This document shows, one piece after another, positions 23,031 to 34,960 of a stretch of DNA of 64,000 bases. Below the pieces are notes generated by a model. That model did no database searches. It had not been told where the DNA came from and saw nothing but the letters and a program-made list of their open reading frames with translations. The position numbers were made by a program, and so were the translations under genes. The first letter of the stretch is position 1. Every line of letters starts with the position of its first letter. Origin of the DNA: Tragulus kanchil (lineage: Eukaryota; Chordata; Mammalia; Artiodactyla; Tragulidae); the NCBI GenBank assembly GCA_022376925.1, contig JAIOJX010000025.1, positions 9,517,141 to 9,581,140 of the forward strand, read 5' to 3'.

Positions 23031-23452
23031 GTTGTTCAGTTGATAAGTTGTGTCCAATCCTTTGGAACCCCATGGACTGCAGCACATCAGGCTTCCCTGT
23101 CTTTTATGATCACCTGGAGTTTGTTGAAAATTATGTCTGTTGAGTCAGTGATGCTGTCTAACCATCTCATCCTCTGTCGCCTCCTCTGCTCCTGCCCTCA
23201 GTCTTTACCAGCATCAAGGTCTTTTTGAGTGAGTCAGCTCTTCACATTGGGTGGCCAAAGTATTGGAGCTTCAGCCTCAGTCCTTCCAATGAATGTTCAG
23301 TGTTGATTTCCTTTAGAATTGACTGGTTTGATCTCCTTACTGTCAAAGAAAACTCTCCCCCAAGAAAATCTTTTCTACCAGCCCCCACATCTGTACATGA
23401 CTACTGGAAAACCATAGGTTTAACTATACTGACATTTGTTGGCAAAATGATA
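23031..23452 (-). mobile_element. BovB LINE fragment, antisense, distorted end
   Basis: GTTGTTCAGTTGATAAGTTG, CCATGGACTGCAGCACATCA and TGGCCAAAGTATTGGAGCTT are antisense to the reverse-transcriptase C-terminal part of the RTE-type LINE BovB. From about 23345 the sequence departs from the copy at 24128 and rejoins near CCCACATCTGTACATGACTA. Confidence 0.85.
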
Positions 23453-23484
23453 GTTTTTTCTTTTAGTTTTTAGTGACGTGTCCA

Positions 23485-23570
23485 CTCGGCAAGTGGGATC
23501 CAGGCCAGGGATCAAACCGCGCCACTTGCACTGCAAGGCGGCGCCACGCACTGGACCACCAGGGAAGCCC
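23485..23570 (-). mobile_element. Truncated, error-rich duplicate of the SINE at 22174
   Basis: Only the tRNA-head end is present. It lacks several bases found in the original (for example TTCC after GGGATC). It is the first part of copy B of duplication 8. Confidence 0.85.
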
Positions 23571-24127
23571 GTCTGTTGCTAATCTTAAACGTTGTCTGAA
23601 GTTAACAGTATAGTCTAAGACCAGCATCTAGTTCTCCAAAGGTTCAGACCTTACAGACCCCTTTAGTTTTTACAGATATCATGACGGTGCTTTAGGGTAT
23701 TTGCTGAATACGATGATGCAAGAGTTTTAACTACCATTCATTTCGTTTTAGGGGATTGGTCGAAAGTCACAGAACTCCACGTCTGGGTGTTATTTTAAAG
23801 GTCTTGTCCAATTTCTTAGTGTACAGATGAAGAGTAAGGAAGTGAAGTCATATAGTTGCTATGAGTGCCTGGTTGCTGGCCAGCTGTCATATTGGGACAC
23901 ATTTTTCCCATGGTGATCACTTCCTGTACAGAGTCATGGCACCTGGCCAGGTATTTTATATGCATATTGGCTTTGAGAGAGCGCAATATGGAATCCTTGT
24001 ACTAACACTGACCTCAAACCTCATCTTTTTAGCTGTACAATGATGATAATAGTAATCTCTATTTCTTACAAAGATCAAATCAGAAGATCTATGTAAAAAT
24101 TTAGCCCACAGTATGTACCCTGTGAAT

Positions 24128-24660
24128 GTTGTTCAGTTGATAAGTTGTGTCCAATCCTTTGGAACCCCATGGACTGCAGCACATCAGGCTTCCCTGTCTT
24201 TTATGATCACCTGGAGTTTGTTGAAAATTATGTCTGTTGAGTCAGTGATGCTGTCTAACCATCTCATCCTCTGTCGCCTCCTCTGCTCCTGCCCTCAGTC
24301 TTTACCAGCATCAAGGTCTTTTTGAGTGAGTCAGCTCTTCACATTGGGTGGCCAAAGTATTGGAGCTTCAGCCTCAGTCCTTCCAATGAATGTTCAGTGT
24401 TGATTTCCTTTAGAATTGACTGGTTTGATCTCCTTACTGTCAAAGAGACTCTCAAGAGTCTTCTCCAGCACCACAGTTTGAAAGCATCAATTGTTTAGTG
24501 CTCAGCCTTCTTTATGGTCCAACACCCACATCTGTACATGACTACTGGAAAAACCATAGGTTTAACTATACTGACATTTGTTGGCAAAATGATATCTCTG
24601 ATTTTTAGTACACTGTCTAGGTTTGTCATAGCTTTTCTTCTAAGGAGCATGGCTGAAATC
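24128..24660 (-). mobile_element. BovB LINE fragment, antisense, better copy
   Basis: Same antisense BovB segment as at 23031 but continuous: it includes CAAAGAGACTCTCAAGAGTC, CCAGCACCACAGTTTGAAAG and CCAACACCCACATCTGTACA, and runs on to about TAAGGAGCATGGCTGAAATC. On the minus strand it encodes a decayed part of the BovB reverse transcriptase C terminus. BovB is ruminant-wide and is the source of the Bov-tA tail. Confidence 0.88.
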
Positions 24661-25541
24661 ATGAATAACTATGAATGTTAGTTATTATTATTAGAATCAA
24701 TTTCATGAATCATTTAAAGTATTTCAAAACCATTGTATTATAATTTCTATCAAAATGAGTAAACTATTATAAGTTCATCCCATTTATCTAATATGCTTAT
24801 TAAATGTCTACTGTATGTGAAACATTGCGAGGGTTTTAGTAAAGTAGAAATACAAATAAGAATCCTTGTCATCTAAAGGTCTGTGTGCCTATGTGTATAT
24901 GTGTGTGTGTATGTGGGCATATATGTATGGAAGAATGTAAGTAACATGAAATGGGGGTAAAAAATGGTAGCAGTATATTTTGGTGATATATCTTGCTTTG
25001 TGTCCTGTTACTGAGACATTTCTGTTTGTCTATGCGTTTGTCTCCCAGCAACTTTACTTCATTTTTACAATTTCCAACGGCTTTTTCAACTCTTGGTCTA
25101 AAAGAGGCTAATTCCATTACATTCAGGAAAACTGCTAAGACCATCAGCTTATATTATAATATTATAGCATTATAATATTCTGAAAAAATGGTTGTCTGAG
25201 GATATAGGTAGATTTTTCCTACTGAAAACATATATTATTTTTTTTTCTTGAAGGTTCTCTACCACAGAGTTGCAAAGAGCAGAAATATCCCTCCTTTCGT
25301 GGATTCTTCAGTCCTCCACCACTATTTTCACCTATTTTATGGCTGTGATTTCTCATTAGGTGGGAGTTACCCATCTCATGTAAATAGATACTGAGTTCTC
25401 ACCCTTTTATCTTGAGTACTGTCTCCTATTACTTATATTTTCTTTTTCTTGCTGTTAAAAATATTCACATCTCTTTTGTCTTCAAGAAAGTTCTAAGTAA
25501 TCTTTGCACTTTTTTTGCCTTATTTTAATCTTTGCATTTTT
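24661..25541. other. Unique AT-rich sequence, possible L2/MIR relic
   Basis: A weak L2/MIR-like stretch (ATTAAATGTCTACTGTATGTGAAACATT) lies near 24800-24830 and a short GT-rich tract at 24890-24930. No gene recognised. Confidence 0.45.
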
Positions 25542-25557
25542 AAAATTTATAATGCCA

Positions 25558-25834
25558 TGGGCTTCCCTGGTAGTCCAGTGGGTAAAGTGTTGACCTTGCA
25601 ATGCGAGGGGCACCAGTTCGATCCCTGGCCCAGGAAGATCCCAGGTGCCCTGAGTGGCTGGACTGGTGTGTCCATTTATGAGCCAGCACGCTGGAGGACA
25701 TGCACCCAGAGCCAGTTCTCTGCAGAGATAGAGGCCACTGTAATGGGAGGCCCACACAGGCCAAAGAATAAAGATGGATGAAAATAAATAAGTAAAAAAC
25801 AAAAGAGGCCAATATATATATATATATATATAAT
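25558..25834 (+). mobile_element. tRNA-Glu-derived SINE, short form, with (TA)n tail
   Basis: GGGCTTCCCTGGTAGTCCAG head, box-B-like GTTCGATCCC, the family's body and no C-rich 3' module. It ends in AATAAATAAGTAAAAAAC and a (TA)n run at 25813-25831. AAAATTTATAATG at 25542-25554 and 25835-25847 is a perfect target-site duplication. Confidence 0.9.
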
Positions 25835-25847
25835 AAAATTTATAATG

Positions 25848-26390
25848 TTGTTTCATTAAGCAAGAAAAAACATCTTTATTTCCCTCTTAAGAACAAGTTC
25901 ACAGAATGCATAGGTACATTTTGTACCCATGTCCTTCTTCACTGTTCATCCCTTACACCCCCAGCCCTTCCTGTCTGCTGTTAGATTGGAAGCCCCATAG
26001 ACCATGGCCATCTTTGTCTTACCCATAGTTTTTGTTTCTGATTTTGTCTTTCAAAACTTCGATCACATCTGATCTAACATTGGTGGTGGCAGAGTTTCTT
26101 ATTTGTGCTCACATGTTACTGACTTCTTTCTCCCTTCTCACTGTGAATGTCCCTGGCAACCCTAGGAAATGCAGCCTCTGATGTGACTTCAAGTTATCCG
26201 CCATATCGAGGTAACTCATAAATTGATGCATGCAGCTCTTACCATAACAGACACAAGTTCAGAGAAACACACTGTTAACAGAAACCTTGTCATTTGGATA
26301 TCTCAGAACCTTTGGGTGCACCAGGCAACAAAATAGATAAAAAATGGCCAAATAAACTAGTTTATGTGAGTCAACTTAATAAAAGCCACC
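25848..26390. other. Unique sequence, no gene recognised
   Basis: No exon or repeat family could be supported; from 25911 on it lies in duplication 9. Confidence 0.5.
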
Positions 26391-26598
26391 AGCTTCCCAG
26401 CTGGCCCAGTGGATAGAGTCCACCTACACTGTAGGAGATGCAGGTTCAATCCTTGGATCAGGAAGATCCCCTGGAGGAGGGCATGGCAACCCACTCCAGT
26501 ATTCTTGCCTGGGGAATTCCATGGACAGAGGAACCTGGTGGGCCACAATCCATATGATCACGAAGAGTCAGACACAACTGAGTCACTGAGCACACACA
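26391..26598 (+). mobile_element. Bov-tA SINE
   Basis: Head AGCTTCCCAGCTGGCCCAGT, GGTTCAATCCTTGGATCAGG, CAACCCACTCCAGTATTCTT, then the BovB-derived tail ending in GAGTCACTGAGCACACACAC. Confidence 0.92.
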
Positions 26599-27442
26599 CA
26601 ATATTTATGTTTTCAGACTGAAAGTTACTGCTTTCTCCAAACTTTCGTTTCTCCAGCCAGCCTCTTACCCCCACTGCAGTTTTGGACACTTGGTTGCCAG
26701 GTTTGTTATGTTGCAGACAAGAATAGCAGCACCATCTTTCATCTGCCTCTCTGTTTCACCTTCATTTCCCCTTGTAACTGTTCCCTGGTGTTTTTTTCCT
26801 CTTGGTGTTATTCCTGTACTGTCAGAAGAAAGCTTGCATATCCATTTGTATAATCTGATTTGTGCCCAGCAGCACTGATTGTTAGGTAATAGGGCATTGT
26901 TTGTCATTGCCTCTTTGGAGGGTCTTTGGTATCTCTTGTTTGAATTTTAAAATGCTTGTGATTAGGTACATTTTGTACCCATGTCCTTCTTCACTGTTCA
27001 TCCCTTACCCCCCCAGCCCTTCCTGTCTGCTGTTAGATTGGAAGCCCCATAGACCATGGCCATCTTTGTCTTACCCATAGTTTTTGTTTCTGATTTTGTC
27101 TTTCAAAACTTCGATCACATCTGATCTAACATTGGTGGTGGCAGAGTTTCTTATTTGTGCTCACATGTTACTGACTTCTTTCTCCCTTCTCACTGTGAAT
27201 GTCCCTGGCAACCCTAGGAAATGCAGCCTCTGATGTGACTTCAAGTTATCCGCCATATCGAGGTAACTCATAAATTGATGCATGCAGCTCTTACCATAAC
27301 AGACACAAGTTCAGAGAAACACACTGTTAACAGAAACCTTGTCATTTGGATATCTCAGAACCTTTGGGTGCACCAGGCAACAAAATAGATAAAAAATGGC
27401 CAAATAAACTAGTTTATGTGAGTCAACTTAATAAAAGCCACC

Positions 27443-27650
27443 AGCTTCCCAGCTGGCCCAGTGGATAGAGTCCACCTACACTGTAGGAGATGCAGGTTCA
27501 ATCCTTGGATCAGGAAGATCCCCTGGAGGAGGGCATGGCAACCCACTCCAGTATTCTTGCCTGGGGAATTCCATGGACAGAGGAACCTGGTGGGCCACAA
27601 TCCATATGATCACGAAGAGTCAGACACAACTGAGTCACTGAGCACACACA
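27443..27650 (+). mobile_element. Duplicated copy of the Bov-tA at 26391-26598
   Basis: Same element 1052 bases downstream in duplication 9; not an independent insertion. Confidence 0.92.
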
Positions 27651-28114
27651 CAATATTTATGTTTTCAGACTGAAAGTTACTGCTTTCTCCAAACTTTCGT
27701 TTCTCCAGCCAGCCTCTTACCCCCACTGCAGTTTTGGACACTTGGTTGCCAGGTTTGTTATGTTGCAGACAAGAATAGCAGCACCATCTTTCATCTGCCT
27801 CTCTGTTTCACCTTCATTTCCCCTTGTAACTGTTCCCTGGTGTTTTTTTCCTCTTGGTGTTATTCCTGTACTGTCAGAAGAAAGCTTGCATATCCATTTG
27901 TATAATCTGATTTGTGCCCAGCAGCACTGATTGTTAGGTAATAGGGCATTGTTTGTCATTGCCTCTTTGGAGGGTCTTTGGTATCTCTTGTTTGAATTTT
28001 AAAATGCTTGTGATTAGATACAAGCTTTTTTCTTGTTCAGCTTTTCAGCATCTATCTCCTCCTCTACCCTGGGTCTATTATTTTAGTTTAATGTACCATG
28101 GTTAAATTTTTCAA

Positions 28115-28255
28115 TAAGCTTTGACTTTCTCACCTGTAAATTTGGACTAAAAATATCAGTGGTCTAATAAGGCAGTGGTTTAAATGAACTTAATACATGC
28201 AGATCATTTAGAACACTGTCTGGGATGTAGGAAGCTTACTAAAGGTTAATTATGC
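28115..28255 (+). mobile_element. MIR-type relic
   Basis: TTTCTCACCTGTAAATTTGG followed by GATCATTTAGAACACTGTCT and GTAGGAAGCTTACTAAAGGT follows the MIR layout. Strongly diverged. Confidence 0.55.
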
Positions 28256-28298
28256 TAAAAAAAAAACCTGAGAAGATTCATTATCATGTGATGGGGGT

Positions 28299-28342
28299 CA
28301 ATTTTTTCTTGTTGTTTTTTTTCTTTTCTTTTTTTTTTTTTT
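28299..28342 (+). repeat. T-rich pyrimidine tract
   Basis: About 44 bases of T with a few C and G, ending in a T-run before GCGAAAAC. Confidence 0.85.
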
Positions 28343-29383
28343 GCGAAAACAAAACCAAACCACACTGAACATCCACAACTTTTAAAGGAGTTGTGTTTAA
28401 TTCTGGGTCTGTAAAAGAGCTCTTGGTTGACTCTTACTCATCCTGATTTAATTTCACTCTCCTTAACCACAGCGCTTTCTACAGATGGTTGAAAAAAAAA
28501 AAAACGGTTAAAAAATAATGTACTCTTTAGGAGGTATTTAATATCAAATATTCTATTAAAGGTTGGTTGCTAGGAAGAAAAATCTTTCAGTAAAGGTGAT
28601 TGTCAAACTTGAGTTCGCTGAAATGGCCCAAGAAATATAGTAAGGGATTTGTGCTGCGGTAGTATCTTTGAAGTCTAGTCGCCTGCCTTTAATTTTGCAG
28701 TAAGTGCCTAATCTCATTAGATTTCATACACTCAGTGTTTGCACTTGCACAAAAGCTGTCCAAACAAAGCCAAAATGTTGACACCACTGTCCTCTGATGG
28801 CATTTAGAATGAATATATTAAACACACTTGCACTAGCCTTGCATTAAGCTAAGAAATAAAATTTGAACTTTGAACTCAGCAGGATAAAAAAGCTTTACTT
28901 GATAGCTGAGCAATTGTGTGGTGGCATGGTATGGGGAATTCATTGTGTTGTTCAGAGAATCCAAACTGGCAAACATTCTCTACATACAGTAGGCACCGCA
29001 CAAGTAAAGACTTAAAGTAAGAAACAGCCCTCAAATCCTGTTGTTAGAGACCTAAATGGAAACTAAAGTGGGCTAGTGGCTTTGCTTTGAAATTCACTGA
29101 ATAAACTTTGATTAAATTCCCTTCAGAGAAGGATTCAAAATGAAAGAATATCTTTTAGTTAGTGTGTGAGAGTATATCTTTATTCCATTCATCTTGCTAA
29201 TTTACACATTTAGGAATTCTCTTTGAAAATATGACAATCTTATCTTTTTTATTGAAGGTTTGGAAGCTGACAGTTGTAAAGAGAGCTCAAATAATAAGAG
29301 TTGTTTATCTCTTTTCATAGAATGAAGATAGCAGCAAGGCTGGAATTGAGAGTTAGCTAAATCTAATGGCTGGGGGGTGTTTA

Positions 29384-29415
29384 TTTAGGTACTCTCTAAC
29401 AAGAGAGTACCTAAA
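29384..29415. other. Perfect hairpin: 13-bp stem, 6-nt loop
   Basis: TTTAGGTACTCTC, loop TAACAA, GAGAGTACCTAAA. All 13 positions pair. Function unknown; it is not part of a repeat I recognise. Confidence 0.9.
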
Positions 29416-30481
29416 AGAAATAGATTTCCCCATAGAAGTATGTCAATGTTTATAAACCTACATACCTGGAACATGACCATCAGTTAGGAAGTGGGTGCCA
29501 GCAACCTTTGATTAAGGCAAATAGTTATTGTAAAGTCCACATATTAAAATTTGTGCAAGTTCCTTACTGAGAATCTCATAGTCGCTCAGCCCAATTGCTT
29601 TCACTCTTACTTGACATGTTGTTTTGTCTTGGATATTTGCTTTTGGCTTATATTAAGGAACTTTTAAAAAGAAACAGTATTTGAAATGAATTACACTAGT
29701 AATTTTCAGAACACCGTTGAAGACATTATCTCTTCTGTTTTACATCATCCTTATTATCAACACCATGAGAGAAAAGTCTTTTTGGTCTTCATGTCAGTAA
29801 TTTTTTTAAAAAATACCTGTTTTTTTTTTTTTTGCTTTCTGATCATTGTGAACCTGTAACTAACTGATCACATTTCCATCCTTGCTTTGGCTTCCAGGAA
29901 GCTTAGAGCTCTACTTGCTACCTAGTGCCGGGAATTAGAGTAGCAGGGTATGCAGTATGTGCATGTTACTGACTCTTGGCTTTATTATTTGCCTATTCTT
30001 ATTTTTCTTTGTTCAAATCCCCTCAAATTCATTCTCTTTTTCACCCCACACTTTTTTATAAAGCCACAAATCCTTTGTAGAAAGGGATATGTATTACACA
30101 TTCATAAATTCTTACATTAATACATTCACAGGCTCATGATTATATACTTTCCCAAATGACAGCAGATTAGAAGCTGGAAATTAGAAGGCAAGGGATGATT
30201 GCTAGAGAAAGAAGGACAGTAAGAATATCGACTGATAAGCTCCATTGAGAACATCAGAAAACTGTCAGAAGAAATAAGCGTAGGAACTCAAAACACAGCT
30301 CCCCAGAACTGTGCTAGGTAGGGCTGTACGGAAAAATTGGGGAATTGAAATACTTTTAGTTGGGGAGCTCAAATTAATTAAAAAAGTTTTTTGGTTTATC
30401 TTAAACTTTTTTCCATAGAATGAAGATAGCAGCAAGGCTGGAATTGAGAGTTAGCTAAATCTAATGGCTGGGGGGTGTTTA

Positions 30482-30513
30482 TTTAGGTACTCTCTAACAA
30501 GAGAGTACCTAAA
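30482..30513. other. Duplicated copy of the hairpin at 29384-29415
   Basis: Same stem and loop at offset 1098 in duplication 10. Confidence 0.9.
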
Positions 30514-31565
30514 AGAAATAGATTTCCCCATAGAAGTATGTCAATGTTTATAAACCTACATACCTGGAACATGACCATCAGTTAGGAAGTGGGTGCCAGC
30601 AACCTTTGATTAAGGCAAATAGTTATTGTAAAGTCCACATATTAAAATTTGTGCAAGTTCCTTACTGAGAATCTCATAGTCGCTCAGCCCAATTGCTTTC
30701 ACTCTTACTTGACATGTTGTTTTGTCTTGGATATTTGCTTTTGGCTTATATTAAGGAACTTTTAAAAAGAAACAGTATTTGAAATGAATTACACTAGTAA
30801 TTTTCAGAACACCGTTGAAGACATTATCTCTTCTGTTTTACATCATCCTTATTATCAACACCATGAGAGAAAAGTCTTTTTGGTCTTCATGTCAGTAATT
30901 TTTTTAAAAAATACCTGTTTTTTTTTTTTTTGCTTTCTGATCATTGTGAACCTGTAACTAACTGATCACATTTCCATCCTTGCTTTGGCTTCCAGGAAGC
31001 TTAGAGCTCTACTTGCTACCTAGTGCCGGGAATTAGAGTAGCAGGGTATGCAGTATGTGCATGTTACTGACTCTTGGCTTTATTATTTGCCTATTCTTAT
31101 TTTTCTTTGTTCAAATCCCCTCAAATTCATTCTCTTTTTCACCCCACACTTTTTTATAAAGCCACAAATCCTTTGTAGAAAGGGATATGTATTACACATT
31201 CATAAATTCTTACATTAATACATTCACAGGCTCATGATTATATACTTTCCCAAATGACAGCAGATTAGAAGCTGGAAATTAGAAGGCAAGGGATGATTGC
31301 TAGAGAAAGAAGGACAGTAAGAATATCGACTGATAAGCTCCATTGAGAACATCAGAAAACTGTCAGAAGAAATAAGCGTAGGAACTCAAAAACACAGCTC
31401 CCCAGAACTGTGCTAGGTAGGGCTGAAATACGCCACGTGTCTCTCTAATCCAAGCATTGGGAATATGTTCCAATTCTGCACATATTTTTATAAAATAACA
31501 TCATTAATAAGATTGTGTATATTTCACACACTTTGTCTAAAAAGGCAGTGTTTTAAGGACAGTTA

Positions 31566-31785
31566 ACACTGCCTTTTGGACACAGTGGTAAAGAATCTAC
31601 CTGCTAATACAGGAGATACAAGAGACAGAAATTCAGTTCTTGGGTTGGGAAGTTCCCCTGGAGAAGGAAATGGCAACCCATTCCGGTATTCTTGCTTGGG
31701 AAATCCCATGGACAGAAGAGCCTGGTGGACTACAGTCCATGAGGTTGCAAAGAGTCGGACAGGACTGAGCGACTGAGCACTCACA
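31566..31785 (+). mobile_element. Bov-tA SINE
   Basis: Degenerate tRNA head (CCTTTTGGACACAGTGGTAA), then GTTCCCCTGGAGAAGGAAAT, CCCATTCCGGTATTCTTGCT and the BovB-derived tail ending in GAGCGACTGAGCACTCACAC. Confidence 0.9.
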
Positions 31786-31900
31786 CACCTAAGAAGCTTG
31801 GATCTCTTTCAGGGACCCAATTTCAGTTGAGAGAATTAACTCAACCCCAAACCTTTTCTTCTCAGTGGGTAGAATTCAAGTGTTCTTGTAAAATTACCAG

Positions 31901-32103
31901 GGCTTCCCAGGTGCCTCAGTGGGAACAAATCCATCTGCGAATGCAGGAGATGTGGGTTTCATCCCTGAATCCCCTGGAGAAGGCCATGGCTACCCACTCC
32001 AGTATTCTTGCCTGGGAAATCCCATGGACAGAAGAGCCTGGTGCGCTACAGTCCATGAGATCACAGAAGAATTGGACAAGAGTTAGCAACTAAAACAACA
32101 ACA
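31901..32103 (+). mobile_element. Bov-tA SINE
   Basis: Head GGCTTCCCAGGTGCCTCAGT with an internal deletion before GAATCCCCTGGAGAAGGCCA, CCACTCCAGTATTCTTGCCT, tail ending in TTAGCAACTAAAACAACAAC. Confidence 0.9.
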
Positions 32104-32514
32104 GTAAAGTCACCACATGCAAAACATATATTTCATGACCAGGTTTAAAATTAGCACTTTATTCTGGACAAACCACTGCCTCATGTATTCAAGAAGCTGG
32201 TCTTCTCTGTTGCATTGCCTGATCTGACTGGCTATTAGGGACAGCTTGGGCTCATCGAGGGTGAAAATACGAGGGTGATTCATCACCTGTGTAGGGGAAA
32301 TTTAGTTTAGGGGCTGAGTGGGAATTTGATTCAGATGGAAGCTGGATAAAAGCAAGCTAATGTCTCTGTGACTCAGCCACCTTATCTTTTCACAAGATGC
32401 CAAAATGTCTTTAGACTGGCCTGCGGAAAGGGGTTGAGGTGGAGTGTGTAGGCATGAGCGACAAAGATAGTTGATTCTCATTATAAATGACAAAGGAATA
32501 GAGCTTTTAACTGA
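32104..32514. other. Unique sequence, no gene recognised
   Basis: No exon or repeat family could be supported. Confidence 0.5.
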
Positions 32515-32665
32515 GCTAGTGTGGCACAGTGTTTAAATGGATGGATTTAACTTCTCTGTGTCTTTAAAAGTTTGTGTCCCCAACTTCAAAATGGGGTGAG
32601 CGAAATCCCATACTGCAAAGGGTTGTCGTGAGATTTGTTGTGCACGAAGTACTTAGAACAATATT
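32515..32665 (+). mobile_element. MIR-type relic
   Basis: GTGTGGCACAGTGTTTAAAT, TTTAACTTCTCTGTGTCTTT and CTTCAAAATGGGGTGAGC follow the MIR order (head, CTCAGTTTCC-like and AAAATGGGG blocks). Confidence 0.6.
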
Positions 32666-34820
32666 GGACTATATTCAATATATTATATGTTCTGTAAATT
32701 CAAATATTAAAATGACTATTTGTTAATTATTAAATAATCCTAACTATTGCCACGAATTCAGAGGGAGAAATTTATTTCCCTTCTAAGCTAGAATAAATTG
32801 GCTCTTTCTCTTTACATTAAATTATCTCTTCACAGTAAATTTGAGCATGTTTGTGAATTTCTTTATTTTATTCTGTTTACATGCCACTGAAAGCACTTGA
32901 AAGACAGTAGAGTATGGAGACATGGGTTTGACTTTTGGCAGAAAAAGTTGTTGGGACTATTAAGACCAATTCCATGTAGCAAACCATAGATCTCACTTTT
33001 TTAAAAGTTTAAGCGAGGCTTTAATCTCATTTAAAAAGTTAGAGAACCACATTACAAAAAGTTGTCTATTCTTTACTCGGTTCAATCACATGAACAAAGC
33101 CACTGCTAGGGGATAAACTATAGGGTGTGTTTCCACCCAGTCCCTCTTGTGTGTATGGGTATGACTGATTATGTGTATGTGTTAGTAAAGGCGTTTCTCA
33201 ATTTTTTCCTGTCATACTTAGTAGATACTTACTTAAACATACTCAAAATATTCCTGATGTAATGCATTTCCTGACATGTTGACTGTATTCTATCTCGTCA
33301 CTGAAATAGAAGTAAAATCATTTGTAAATCTGAATATCTTAATCGATCACTTGCAATTCAATATCAACCAGATGGGCAAGTTTGTATTTTGTCTTTTTGC
33401 TTAATATTATTTATTTTAGAAGTTGCTATTTTCAAAGTATTTCAAGCATGCACACATGTGCATACATACATGAGGAAAATATAATGAACCCTGTGTAACT
33501 CTCCCCCAGAGTAAATAATTATCCATATTTTGTCCCGCTTGTTTCATCTATCCTTTCTCTTTCTCTCTGGTGGAAGCATTCTTAAGCAAATCCGAGACAT
33601 TGTGATATTTCGTTATTTAATGTTTAACATTCCAACATGGGTCTTTAAAATAACCAATTTTTCCTGTAACCACAACAACTTTATCAAAATTAACAAAACT
33701 AACATCTAATACAGGCCATATTCAGATTTCTCCCATACTTAGAACAATATTGGACTATATTCAATATATTATATGTTCTGTAAATTCAAATATTAAAATG
33801 ACTATTTGTTAATTATTAAATAATCCTAACTATTGCCACGAATTCAGAGGGAGAAATTTATTTCCTTCTAAGCTAGAATAAATTGGCTCTTTCTCTTTAC
33901 ATTAAATTATCTCTTCACAGTAAATTTGAGCATGTTTGTGAATTTCTTTATTTTATTCTGTTTACATGCCACTGAAAGCACTTGAAAGACAGTAGAGTAT
34001 GGAGACATGGGTTTGACTTTTGGCAGAAAAAGTTGTTGGGACTATTAAGACCAATTCCATGTAGCAAACCATAGATCTCACTTTTTTAAAAGTTTAAGCG
34101 AGGCTTTAATCTCATTTAAAAAGTTAGAGAACCACATTACAAAAAGTTGTCTATTCTTTACTCGGTTCAATCACATGAACAAAGCCACTGCTAGGGGATA
34201 AACTATAGGGTGTGTTTCCACCCAGTCCCTCTTGTGTGTATGGGTATGACTGATTATGTGTATGTGTTAGTAAAGGCGTTTCTCAATTTTTTTCCTGTCA
34301 TACTTAGTAGATACTTACTTAAACATACTCAAAATATTCCTGATGTAATGCATTTCCTGACATGTTGACTGTATTCTATCTCGTCACTGAAATAGAAGTA
34401 AAATCATTTGTAAATCTGAATATCTTAATCGATCACTTGCAATTCAATATCAACCAGATGGGCAAGTTTGTATTTTGTCTTTTTGCTTAATATTATTTAT
34501 TTTAGAAGTTGCTATTTTCAAAGTATTTCAAGCATGCACACATGTGCATACATACATGAGGAAAATATAATGAACCCTGTGTAACTCTCCCCCAGAGTAA
34601 ATAATTATCCATATTTTGTCCCGCTTGTTTCATCTATCCTTTCTCTTTCTCTCTGGTGGAAGCATTCTTAAGCAAATCCGAGACATTGTGATATTTCGTT
34701 ATTTAATGTTTAACATTCCAACATGGGTCTTTAAAATAACCAATTTTTCCTGTAACCACAACAACTTTATCAAAATTAACAAAACTAACATCTAATACAG
34801 GCCATATTCAGATTTCTCCC
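32651..34820. repeat. Direct tandem duplication 11 (offset 1086)
   Basis: Copy A is 32651-33734 and copy B 33737-34820, abutting. Differences are single bases in a T-run and a C-run. The unit is AT-rich and its last 300 bases look like an old LINE. Confidence 0.96.
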
Positions 34821-34960
34821 AAATAATCAGGTCATTCTAAATTGATTGCTTGGCTTCAGGATCTAACAAAATCCATACATTGCATATGGTTGTGGGTTCC
34901 TTAAATTTTTCAAATCTCCAACTGTATTATCTAACATGGGAGCCTCTGACCAAAAGTGGC
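34530..34960. mobile_element. Ancient L1-like 3'-end relic
   Basis: CATGAGGAAAATATAATGAA, TAAATAATTATCCATATTTT, GCAAATCCGAGACATTGTGA and ACATTGCATATGGTTGTGGG resemble an old mammalian L1 3' region. Much of it also occurs at 33444-33734 by duplication 11. The family assignment is uncertain. Confidence 0.45.

Larger units (their letters stand above)
22378..24594. repeat. Direct tandem duplication 8 (offset about 1097-1107)
   Basis: Copy A is 22378-23452 and copy B 23485-24594. The first 90 bases of B have several deletions, and the last 120 bases of A have a block of about 60 bases replaced by unrelated C/A-rich sequence. Between these error-rich ends the copies are practically identical. Confidence 0.93.
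25911..28017. repeat. Direct tandem duplication 9 (offset 1052)
   Basis: Copy A is 25911-26966 and copy B 26963-28017, abutting with a 4-base TAGG overlap. The only difference I see is at a C-run (TTACACCCCCAG versus TTACCCCCCCAG). Confidence 0.96.
29316..31425. repeat. Direct tandem duplication 10 (offset 1098)
   Basis: Copy A is 29316-30326 and copy B 30414-31425. The 87-base spacer 30327-30413 resembles a badly distorted version of the sequence upstream of copy A (GAGAGCTCAAATAATAAGAG versus GGGGAGCTCAAATTAATTAA). Confidence 0.95.
28256..31565. other. SINE-free unique block (collapsed length about 2.2 kb)
   Basis: No recognised SINE, LINE or exon. It contains a T-rich pyrimidine tract (28299-28342), a 13-bp-stem hairpin (29384-29415) and duplication 10. 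The absence of young insertions over this length is unusual for this window. Confidence 0.5.
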
